Assembly (NCBI GenBank): GCA_023634235.1
Contig: JAMKCF010000015.1
Location: 9,086,087-9,150,086 of the forward strand
Direction of reading: 5' to 3'
DNA from: Pisaster brevispinus
Lineage: Eukaryota > Echinodermata > Asteroidea > Forcipulatida > Asteriidae
Length of the DNA stretch: 64,000 nucleotides
Part shown: positions 1 through 12,400 of the stretch, piece by piece
Layout of the letters: every line of letters starts with the position of its first letter
Numbering within the stretch: position 1 is the first letter of the stretch
The notes under the pieces: generated by a model
The model's input: only the letters and a program-made list of their open reading frames with translations
What the model was told of the DNA's origin: nothing
Databases searched by the model: none
Program-made: the position numbers and the translations under genes

Positions 1-272
1 TGCTAGTAGCTCAACCTTCATCCCATAAATTGCTATTGAAACAAAGAACTATACTGTACATTTTTCCTTCAAACAAGCGTGTTAATATCTTAAGAGCCCA
101 CAAAGTTAACATTGAGTAGCAAATAAACAATACATGCAATGGGAGACTTTGGAACGCTATAGGTGGCAGAAGACTCACCAGGCAAATATTCATTGTTAAC
201 GTTGCTATGAGAACAAGGGGTTACCCGGGAAGTCTGCTGCCACCTAGCGTCCCCCCTTAATAAACTTTTTTA

Positions 273-428
273 TTATTCATTTTCAGTGTGACATCCAAGC
301 AACTCCAGCCGTAGAGCAATGCCATAATTGAACGCTACGGTCACAATGCGCACTACGTTCGCCAAGATGCTCTGATCAAACATATTGATCACTGGGGTCG
401 AAGCATCCTCAATGTTACCATCGAACAC
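273..428 (-). CDS. Discoidin gene A exon 5 (F5/8C end and stop)
   Basis: Acceptor ttactcgcag. It encodes VFDGNIEDASTPVINMFD through ALRLELLGCHTENE and a TAA at 275-273. The closing Cys in LLGC is the standard end of an F5/8C domain; only five residues follow it, so the protein ends with this domain. Confidence 0.85.
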   Translation of the reverse strand: MFDGNIEDASTPVINMFDQSILANVVRIVTVAFNYGIALRLELLGCHTENE

Positions 429-3400
429 CTGCGAGTAAAATAAATGTAGCATTATGACGATAGTCAAGCAATAGTGATACCCAGCACAGGGTTGGAACAT
501 ATTTTATGGGAGTAAAATTGTGAACTGGCTTGACATTTTAACCACACACAATACTGTGAAAAAATTACTAAATTAAAATAATGTTTAAGGAGTATTGAAA
601 CATACGTAATATAGGCCTAGACAGAAAGGATTGCTGCAAACATGGGCTGATCCCGTATTGCACATTTCTGGTCGAATTTTGTTAATATTTTTCTGAAATG
701 CATTTTCACGTATTCTTTGATGTGTATTTTTAATTTACACGGGATACAGAGACCGGCTCTGTGAACTAGCGCGAAAATGTCCCCTAAAAAAAGCATATTT
801 TTATGCACAATGTGCTTGTTGAGCACATCAAGTATTTCAAATCAAGTGTTTTCAAATTAGTGCGTACTGTTTTTGTGCCACGTGCATGCGCATACCGCGC
901 GTAGGCGTACGCGCAGAAAATGTATCAATTTAAGCTTGCTGGTTCGCGCACGAAACCGAAATAATGCAATGCTGAACACCAACCAAAGTATTTCTAAACA
1001 CCCCTTGCATAACGCCAGGGCCTTGTACCACCAGTACGTGTAATAACGCTTTCCTTAGTTTACTTTATTTGAAATGCACGACCTCTGCAGAAACGGACTA
1101 ATCAGAACGCTTTTTTGTGGCCCCATAGCTAGCGTGTGGTACGGAAAAAAATCGCTGCCCGCTTCGGGAACTATCATTCCCGCATTACGCGCGTGCGATG
1201 TCTAGTTCATGGTTGTGCAAATCTCATGCACTAGCCTAGTCTTGATTGGCGACGCTGTTTTTTGTATTAGCCACCGGTAGAGGGCGCTACATTAACTGTT
1301 TGGGAGACTGACTCAGAAGGACTGGGCAAGTCTATAAATCTGGATCAAAACAACGTCTTGACGATTTTGGATTTGCTGCCCGGAAAAAACCAGGCAGATC
1401 AAAACGAGGCTAATTTGCATATTTACATTGAGGCGTTCAGCGACAGATATTTGTGTATGGTACCTAGACGTACGTAGACGTAGCTAGGATGCCTCGAGAA
1501 ATGTAGTCAGGATGCCCTGCGACACAGAGAAAAATGCACGCGAAATGCCGTTACGAAATAGCCGACTTCTGGGTACCAGTCGCTGCACACTATTTATACA
1601 AAAAGATCGATCTATAGCGCATTGAAACGGTGGCTTGTGCATGTGTAAATGTACGTCGTGATTCTGTTGCCCGGCCGGGCCGGGCGCTCGACGATTTTGT
1701 ACGATTTTCGACGATCTAGTATGAGAGGTTCGTTCCGCTATCGTCTCCACGAACTAGGGGTATGCATAAGCTTGCAGTACACATGGTATTACGCATCACT
1801 AGCATTAATAACTACATACACACTTGTTATATTGCAATTTATCGTTGAAGAAGCTTACTACGAGAAAATAATGAATAATGAAAAATGAAAAAAAGCCGCA
1901 TGTCATTTCAAAAATGCCCGGACGCAAATCTATAACTTTCATTCTTATGGCCTTATGGTTGAGTTGTGTTCTTATTCCTCCATGAGTTAACCATGGAGGT
2001 AGAATTCTAACCAGTGTTGGTGTTATGTAAACAGATAGGGGAGACAGGGGAACAGTCTGGTCACAGCCTGCTCACTGTTGTGCGCACGCGTTTCATTTCA
2101 TGAATATTCAAATCGCTGCCAGAAAAAAATATGTGGGCGGGATCTAGAGCCATAAGCGTCAAGACGTTCCTTTTGATCCAGATGTTCGTGTGATACAGAT
2201 ATCTCTTCTCCAGTAATTCGTGTTGCGATATCGCACTACGTTAAACAAAATGAACGTCGCCAATCAAGACTAGCACTAGCCTATATTATAACACCTCATA
2301 CATATTTTCTGCGTTGTGATTGGTTTAGAGCGCGTCACATGATATGCCTTAGTTTTACTAGTGCGTGCCACGAACGCAACGCAAACTATTCAACGGAACT
2401 ATTCAACGACAGCCTAGCGTACGATGTACTAGTGCATGGATACCCTGGTACCCTGACTACATTGACTTCAAACATTGATTTAAACGAGCTGCTTGACAAC
2501 CTCGAACCCGGTGTAATGAACAGAATGTGTGCATTTTAAATACGGTTTAGAGAACGAACGTAATAGCAGTAGTCTAGTAGCCTCTTATTTTGTCAAAACT
2601 CGGTATTTCAACGTAAGATTTTACAGTTCTTGTTTGACGATTGATTGCCACGTACGTAAAGTTGTTTGACGATTGATTCTACCAGAAAAATGGAGGAGGT
2701 GTTATAAAACAAATATTGACTGCTTTGTCTCGTGGCGTAGTAAAACTAGTCACTCTCGGTGATCCCCGGAGCCGCCTATCTTCCCGAGGACAATTTGTGG
2801 ATAATTTGTGGATGCTATGAGGCCTACATTAACCGAATAAAAAACATTTCCTTTTTTTACCGATTTTAAGCTCTTTCGGCAACAATCGCGTTGCTGAAAG
2901 GTGTCATCGGTCAACTGCGTTGTGGGTATCACGAGTCTCCCAGTAAAAGACCACGAAGAGTAAAATAATGTGACGCCATTTTACTATTTAATTCACAGAC
3001 AAACTATGCTACGTCGGGACGTACACCGCTATTAAAATCTAAGCACAAAATGGCACAATCTAGTATAAATTTGCGATGAACTTACACTTTGCGGACATAC
3101 GTGACCCCGTTCACACTAGATCCAGAAAGGTGGATCAGACCCGGGTCTGATCCGGCAATGTGGATTAACGGCTAGTGTAAACGCAAAAAAGCCGGATCAG
3201 ACCCGGTTCAAGATCCGGCAATTTTAATCCACCTTTCGAGGAGGGTTGAATCCGGCAATTGGTGGATCAGATCCGGCAAAGTGGATTCCAAATACAAGTG
3301 TAAACGCAATTCGATGTGGTCATTTCCGGTTTCGCTACGAATGGCGCGCTTTTTGCTTGTGCTTTGGTGGGTCATCCGTCGCTGTTTATATGTATGTGTG

Positions 3401-6400
3401 TGTGCTGTGTGCACATTGACTGTGAGTTTGTTTTCACATTCAAACCGGGGACCTATAACAAAAGAGGACAATAGGGTCCCTGGTTGGCTAAAGGTCCCCA
3501 GTTAGAAATTGTGTAGAAAACCAATGGGAGCTGTTGCCAAAAAGTTAGAGTCCAAACAAAAGAGGGACAATAGGAGGTCCCCGATTGGAGGTGTTTACAC
3601 ACTAGTGTGTATGTGTGGGTTAGCACACACACCGTTGTGGGGACTTTTACACAATGGAACAAAGGTCCCCACAACGTTTTTCTTTGTTAAACCGGGTCCC
3701 CACAAGGTAATTCTTTAGAAAAGGGAATAATAGAACAACAATAGCAAGTCCCCACAACTCTGCGTGCAAAAGACTGTGTGTGTGTGTGCTGTGTGCACAT
3801 GGACTGTGCGTGTGTGAAACGTTTTGTTGTTTTCAGCGTCCTTATACATACATCGTTACGTTCGGAGCTTGCCTTGTTGGTGTATTTTGTTAATTCCCAT
3901 CTACAAAATATTTCTACCTGCATGGTCGTTGTTATCCGTATCATTTGCTGTACTGTATTTTCTGCATTCTACCTTCGCATTGATAATATTTTTAGAAGTG
4001 GTGCGCTGTATTTGTGACCTTTGATCTTTGCCACGTAACCCTTTAGCTCTTTGCGAGGAGCGGTGACGTCGTGACCAATATACATCCGGTTCAAAAGTGG
4101 GATCGGAGCCGGATCAAGCACTGGTGTAAACGCTGCGGTCGTTAAAAAATGTTGGATCTCAATCCACCTTTCTGGATCTAGTGTAAACGCGGTGTAACGA
4201 GTCATCGCAAGATTGTAATCGCTAATAATTATTTTGCAATGAGTAAGTTGGTCGCAAAGGTTTAGTGAAATCGTTATCCAAAATACATCGCTAAGTTGTG
4301 ATGGATTTTGAATTTAGCGATCGGTTTCGGCGTTTGCGATTATCAAAAAGCGTTTAGTGAAATCGGCCCCAGGACCCCACAAGCCATTAGCCGTGAGGGC
4401 GTGTGTGGGCTTTACGGGAGCGCCCTTTTGGGGTCTTTTCAACAATGGAACAATGAACTCCAAAGGGAAATTATTTGTTCAACCTGGACCCGACAAGAGA
4501 AATATTTTGAAAAGGGAATAATAGAACAACAATAGCAGGACCCCACAAACCGGATCCTTAAGGTTGCGTGTGTGTGGGTACGTATACACATTCAAACCGG
4601 GAACCTATAACAAAAGAGGACAATAGGTTCCCCGGTTGGGTGAAGGTCCCCAGTTGGAAAGTGTGTACAAAACCAATGGAAGCTGTTGCCTAAAATTTTG
4701 AGTGCAAACAAAAGAGGGACAATAGGAGGTCCCAGATTGCAGGTGTTTACACACTTGCGTGTGTGTGTGGGGGTAGGTATACACATTCAAACCGGGGACC
4801 TTTCACCAAAGGGACAATAGGTTCACGGTTGCTATCACAAAGGGTTGAATGAAGGAGGGTCCACGATTGCCGTTGTTTACACACGTGTTTGTGTTCGTGT
4901 GGGCTTACGGGAGCGCCCTTGTGGGGTATTTTCAACAATGGAACAATGGACCCCACGAGAGAATTCTTTGTTCAACCTGAGCCCCACAAGAGAAATCTTT
5001 AGAAAAGGGAATAATAGAACAACAATAGCAGGACCCCACAAACCCGATCCGTAAGGTTGGGTGTGTGAACACACCCACCGATCCTTGTGGGGTCCAAAAC
5101 ACAACATAACAATGGACCCCACAAGGGAATTCTTTGTTGAACCTGGACCCCACAGGAGAATTCTTTAGAAAAGGGAATAATAGAACAACAATAGCAGGAC
5201 CCCACAAGCCACCATCGGTAAGGGTGGGTGTGTGTGTGACGTTGAGCCCAGACTCATTTTAAGCTTTTAATTATTTAGTACCTTAACGGATCCATCGCGA
5301 CTTGTTATATCTTTAAAGTCCGAGGATGGCAGCTTCTTATATCTCACTTCGTATTTAGTAACACGATACCGTCTACCTCCCTGTGTGATGACACCAGACA
5401 CCACTGTACTCACACCAAGGTCAACTTCAAACCAGGTAGGACTGATGTACCTTTTTCAATAATATCGAACATAACGAAATTGAATCAAACCATTGGAAGG
5501 ATTGTTGTAGAATAGACAAAACCATGAACTAATTTTAAGATAAGTTTGCTTATTAGACAAAGATGGGCTAGACGATTCTGTTGTTAAAATATTAAACTGA
5601 ATTTTGGATTACTTGTATTTGGTTAGACCCATGCCATGTTTACGAACCCCTTTTACTCAATAATTGATCCAAGTGATAACTGTTTGATATTTGATGTTTT
5701 GTAAGACTTTTCAAGAAGGTTGTGGTTTGGTTGCCTTTGTAGCTAATATTGTCACAAGCATCTTGACTGATACTCACTTTGGTACCCAAACTTGTCCATT
5801 TAAGCGCCCAGACCCTTCGACTGATAACGTGCTTGATACCCTTATTCTCAAATCAGGAATGGTTCCATCTTCAAGACCCAAAGGTTGTGGATCAAAACAA
5901 TCCTCACCTGAGATATGCAATAAATAATGCAATCATATTCAGAAATGATTCAAAAGAATAATGCTTTTGAAAATCGCGAGTTAACCCATTACATTGTTGA
6001 TTTAGAATATAACTGTCGCTTTACATATTTATTGATCGATTAATTAACGAACTATGTTGTCATAATAAAAGCATTGTTAACCCTGTGATTAGGTTTGGCA
6101 TACACAGATAAGCAGTTTGTACACTTGAAAACAAGTTTTTGAATATAGAACCGGATTTATTCCGAACAAGGATGACCGTTGTGATATGCTGATGCGCTTA
6201 ATGAATCAACCAAGATACACGATGCAACAATGGTAAACATGTATAATTACCTTCACAGTTGAAAAACGCCCTTATTTCAATTGGGTCCTCGCTGAGGAAG
6301 AAGTTATCCAGGTAGGGCGCCCCCTGTCGGTTTGATGATGTGGTCATACCGCCAAGGTGTATAGCATTGCACCCGCATGGATCTTTGGACGGTAAGATCC

Positions 6401-9400
6401 AACGGTGTCGGTTGTTACGGGCGGAATCGAACTCCGATTCGATGTAGCAAATTTGATGGGACGAGATTAACACAACACCTAAAAATAGCATTCAACAGTT
6501 TAGGCAGATACTGATGGTTAAAAGGATGTCATAATATGAAAATAAATACATTGTATTGAAACCCGACAGCGAGTCTGGTGTACTGTTTTGTGGTGTAGGT
6601 TTTTGCTATTTTTTTTAATAACTCCGCCCAAGAATTTTCACAAAATTTTGGTAGTCTACCATTACACCATGCAGAAACAAATTCCAGTTTTTATTTGAAC
6701 TGGGTGAGTTCCATGGCCTTGGAAATCCATTGGTTTGTACACATAAATCTTGGCAAATCCTCCAGGGAGTAAATTGCCAGTCTCTTTGATAACAATCATC
6801 AATCATCCTTCCATGGCTAAATCAAACATCCACATGTGATGGGGGGGGGGGGGGCCTTCACTGCAATCCTGCCGGTCACCAACCTATCCATAACAACAGA
6901 AGGGACATCCCTTTCAGTACTAAGAGATACTTGCAACTAATGCAATGGTGACCAGAGAAATTTCAAGGTTACCAAGAGTATTCTTTAAAGTTTTAGGTTA
7001 CAGCGCCCTCACAAGGCAGATTGGGGTTAGCCTAAGTCCTAGTCACAGAAGGCAACTTGTACAAGCAACCCATGTTCACAATGAAGTATATGATGAAATG
7101 ACTGTTTCTTTTGGCATATTGCCTTTTACTAATTAATTGCTTCTTAATTGCCTTGTTATATAATGCCTTAAACATATTTTCTAGGTTTGGAATGACCAAT
7201 AAACAAATAATAAAACAAATTAAGTAGTTTCAATGTGAAAGCTTAACATTTCTAAAGTTGATATTCATACAAATCTGCCTGAAAATATTTCCCTCTGAAT
7301 TGTTGTTTCTGAATCCTAAAGTAAACAAACGGTTTTGATTACGCACAATATGATTGTTTGACACCTTTAAATTTTACTAAGCTAAAGCAGTAGTCCCGGC
7401 CGATTTCCTACCCTCCGCCCAGGTAGTAGCTAATAAGCTGGACAGTTCTGTTCAGAACTAAGTAGTCTCCCGAAGTAGTCTCCGGATTTCCAAAAGTCTA
7501 CTCCGCGGCAGTAGAATAGAAAAGCGAGACCTAGTTCTCTTAGAACAAATCTACATAGCTAGTAGATATACACATGCTGTTACTGCAAACCGAATATACA
7601 TCATTGATCTCTATTATAATAGAGGTTAATGGGTAAGATATGGAAGGAGGGATCGTTCTGTGAGAGGTGTTTTAGGAAGAAAGCGCCATCTTGTGGGGAA
7701 AAACAAATCAAAACGAGGTCTTATACTAACCACCTTATTGGGCTTACTAATAGATTTAACATTGAGTTAAAGAATGTATTGATTGCCTCACGCGCTATTA
7801 GCACCCGCGTAAACGTGAGGGCCAACACTCGTATGGCTAAGAACAACCTTGTTCCCAAGGGGGATCGATCTCGCCGCGTCATTTCCCCCGGCATATCTTG
7901 TATCGATACGGCACGCTACGTGATAGCGAGGCTGGGCTAAGAATGCAGAATGCGCTGAAGCAAATTGATCTAATAGACCCTTGCACTGGCAAACATCGTG
8001 AGAACGAGGAAACGTGCACGCGTGAAAGGCTGTTATATTGGCTGAGAGTTGAGTGCAGCGCGTGCATGCGTCCACATTCCCATTGTTTGTCAATGAAGTC
8101 ATGTGCAATCAATCCACAAACAAATCCAGTTATGTCTTTATCAGTCGTTTAATACCTTATTCTTTTTTTTCAAAAGTTGAAGGAGAACACCGGTTTACTG
8201 TTTAAGTAGTTTAGAATCATAGATACATCATTAGTGATGTTGAATCGTAAATAATTATTTATTGTTGGTTTATTTATTTATTTAAAAAAAAGCATGTCAC
8301 GTAATTAACGAGGAATGATCTCAAAAAAACAAAAGTGGTCAAAGGTCAGCGTACACAATTTACCACACGAGACATTAATGTATTGATGAGCAATGTTGCA
8401 AATAGGACTCTGGTGCTCTGTTTATGTAAATTGTATTACTATGGCGAGGCTTGAGGAATAGTCTACATATCCATCCAGCTCAAAGTCATTGTATAAACAA
8501 CCGACATTTCTTGTGAAAGAAATCTATTTCGGGGGAACTTAAGTGTATTTCGAGGGAGCAAATGCTTCTTAAGGGAACGAAAGTGTTTGGGGGAATGAAA
8601 GCTTATTGAAATGTACTACTTTTTTTTAAGAAATAGGATACGATACCAAGAAACCAATCAGTAAATGCATAGAGACGAAGACAAACAATCATCACCAGTC
8701 TGCAGTATTAAGATTAAGATTAGATTAAAGATTTAAAATATTTATTGTCATGATAAAAAACATGAAATTTGTCTTCCCTGTGTAAAGGAGACTATACAAT
8801 ACATACAAGAAAGGCATAGCAACAATAGACAACAAGAATAAAATTACAATTTACAGATATATACAAATATAAAGATATAAAGATATGGGGGAGCATGTAA
8901 AAAGTACAAAATATAAGCGTGAACCAAATTTATCTCGACCATCTACTGTTAAAAAGCTTAATTGCACTAGGGAGAAAGGAATCCTTAAACCTGTTGGTCT
9001 TTAAGCATAGCTGTCGGATCCTGCCTGAGTGGTTTTGGATAATGTGAGGGTGCAGGGGGTGGCTGGGGTCGCAAAATGATCTTATTGATTTGAGAAATGA
9101 TACAATCCTCCATAATCTCCCGCATGCCTTTAACGTCAGCTCCAATAATCCTGCTAGCTCGTTTGGTAATACGTTGGAGCTTCTTAGAGTTAGATTGAGA
9201 GAGGGAATTAAACCAACAGATAAAACAAAAGCTTAAAATAGATTGAATTGTACTTTGATAAAAAAGCTTAAGAATATTCGTGTTTACGTTAAACGATTTC
9301 AGTTTCCTTAAAAAGTAAAGCCGTTGATTAGATCTTTTATACACATGGGTAGTATTTGCATTCCAGTTTAGTTTGCCATCAATAAATGTACCTAAATACT

Positions 9401-12400
9401 TCAACTCTTTGACAATCTCAACAGATTCTTCCTTGATTTCTACAGGTTCAACAGTGTTTGCAGTTTTACGGAAATCAAATACAATTTCTTTAGTTTTTTT
9501 GACATTCAGAACTAGATAGTTGTTTTCGCACCAAACAAGAAATTTAGTTATTTCATTTATGTACCCAACTTCATCATTATTTGTAATGAGCCCTGTTAGG
9601 GCTGTGTCGTCTGCATATTTGGTAAGAACACACTGATTATTATCTAACTGGAAGTCACTGGTATACATAGAAAATAGCAATGGTGACAAAACACAACCTT
9701 GGGGAACACCTGTGCTAATGTGAGTGATGTCAGAAAATGTGTTGGCAAATCTGACCCTTTGTGGCCTAAAATTAAAAAAATCAGCGATCCAGAGGGCAAG
9801 ATGTGGGTTAATATTCATATTAAGCAATTTACTTAGAAGAATATGCGGTTTAATGGTGTTGAAAGCCGATGAAAAATCAATGAATAATGTACGCACATAG
9901 GTTTTAGGTTTGTCAAGATGTTTGATATATTATGCAATAATGTAGCTAGGGCATCCGATACACCACGGTTTGCCCGGTAGGCAAACTGAAAAGGGTCCAA
10001 CAAGTTATTAGTTTCATCTAAAAGTACATCTTTAATAATATGTTCGAAACATTTCATCACCGTGGCTGTGAGGGCAATTGGTCTAAAGTCATTAAAATCC
10101 TTTGGCTTTGACTTCTTCGGAACAGGAGTGATGGTTGATGCTTTCCAAATCCTTGGGACGATATGGCAGTCAAGGGACCATTGGAAAAGTTGTCTGAAGA
10201 TTTCAGCCAGTTCTTTACGGCAGGTTTTAAGGATCCTTCCAGAGATCCCGTCTGGTCCTGCAGCTTTATTGGGTTTGATATTCTTGAAAGACTTTTCAAC
10301 TTGGGCAGTTGTCAGCAGAGTTCTATTGTTATCATTGATGTTTGAAGCAAACGTAGCACACAGTTGATCTTTAGCTAGGTCATGGAGAGGGCTATTGTTA
10401 TCAAACCGCCGGTAGAAAGGACGGGCACTGTCAGCGCGTTCGTGATCATGTGACATGCCAGCCCTTTACTCTGTAAACCATACACCATATAATATGTGTG
10501 CGAAACAAGGCCATCATGGTTTTGCATTTTCACGAAGAGACTCTTATGTAACTACGCATCAAGAATCATGTGACGTAGCAACTGTCTCGATAGTCTGAGG
10601 ACTTTAAATTTAAGTGGTAACTTGTGATCAAGCACGTCAATGTACCAAACAATATTTAAATCTAAGGCCTGCAAACGTCGCACTTTTGCCGTGTCGAACT
10701 CAAATGATTTTTGCACGGCAAAAGTGCGGCAATTAGAACGACTCGTTGACAAAAGTCGAATTTAGTAAAATAGTTTGCCGCATTTAAAGTGATTCAAAAT
10801 GGCAGACTCGACAGAAAATTGCTAAGGAGTGATATCAATTCGATCTGTGACACTCAAATGTTAACGACATTGTCAAAGTGATAACTTTCCCCACCTTAAA
10901 TGTTGTCATTATTATACCCAACGTTGTTAGTGGCGTTCATTGTCCCTTTTTTTTATAGTGTCAAACAAAATCCAAAATTCTACAGATAATGTTTGTTCCA
11001 GTCAGAAGTTGAATACCTATCCAATCCCGGAATACTCCCAGTTACGGTACTAACACGAAAAAAGTTTACATTATTGAATTTGCCGAACCACACGGTAGTG
11101 TCGAACTTTAATCAAAAGTTTGCGCTAAACGTCGCTCTTTTGTCGAATTTAATTTATCGTTTTCTTATTATTTAAGTTCGACACGGCAAAAATGCGACGT
11201 TTAGCGTGGGCCTACACGGAAATGGCTTATTTCCAGATAAGACCTCTCTTCGTCATTGCTCCCACCCTATTCTCCCTGTACTTAGCTGCCATACTGTTTC
11301 TCGTTGGAGACCGCCTTCAGCCCGGGGTAAACATCGAGTATCACATGGATGGAAAACTCTTCAATCTTGCTCGTTTGCGTGCCAAAACCAAGACCACTGT
11401 GACTGCAGTAAATCTGCTTGAGTATGCAGATGATTGTGCAATAGTTGCACACTCCGAGGCTGGTTTACAATCCACTCTAAACCTCTTCGTTGATGCATAC
11501 GAACGTCTGGGGCTGTCTCTCAACATTAACAAAACTAAGGTGCTTCATCAACCTGCTCCTGCTCAACTTTCTCCTGCTCCTAAAATCTTCATTGGTGGAC
11601 ATGAACTGGTTTCACGCTCAAACATCCTGATAGGAGGAACTAGGTCGGACACACTGGTGGCACATTTACCATGAAAATAATTGTAGAAAAGACAGAGGCT
11701 GGTTTCAGACCTACGATGGGAAAGAGGTTGTAACGTTGATCCCAACCCTTCACCAACAAGATTAACAATACGCTTCTGCACTCTATCTAATAAAGATAAA
11801 TGACAGGCAGAAGCTCCGGCCCAAATGTGTGAACAGTACTCCATTAGGGGACGTATAGTTGTCTTGTACAGGTAGAGGGTAGCATCAGGAGGTAAAAACT
11901 TCCGAGCTCGGTAAAGACAACAAACTCGCATGGAAGCACTCTTTGCAATGCCTGAGATACACCTCTCCCAACTGGCATTGATAACAAGTCCAAGAAGGCG
12001 AAAATTTGCTACCTCAGGCAAGGTCAAAGGACCCATCTGAATAGAAGGAAATGTATCATCTCTTGAGCGAGACAGAGACAGAACTTTAGTTTTCTTTGCG
12101 TTGAAGGTTACTAGCCAATCATTCCCCCACTTTAGCACATTCTCTAAGTCATTGTTTAGCAAGACACCCACCTCACAGCGAGAAGTATTGGAAGAGTTAG
12201 GGGAAACACAGTAGAGGGTTGAATCATCAGCATACATGGCGAGCTGAGACAGAACTTCATCGGGCAAATCATTAATGTAAACAAGAAAGAGAGTGGGGCC
12301 AAGTACTGAGCCTTGTGGAACACCGGAATTGATAGAACGGGTAGGAGAAGATTGACCCCAAGGACAACCTTCAACTTGCGGTTGAAAAGGAAAGCAGAGA

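Noticed and set aside
7629..8152. A small gene from overlapping open frames near 7.6-8.1 kb
   Set aside because: Frames on both strands overlap without splice sites or family match; part of this stretch aligns with intron 1 of copy B.
8985..10456. An intact retrotransposon polymerase gene
   Set aside because: At least two frameshifts and a missing 5' half show a dead copy.
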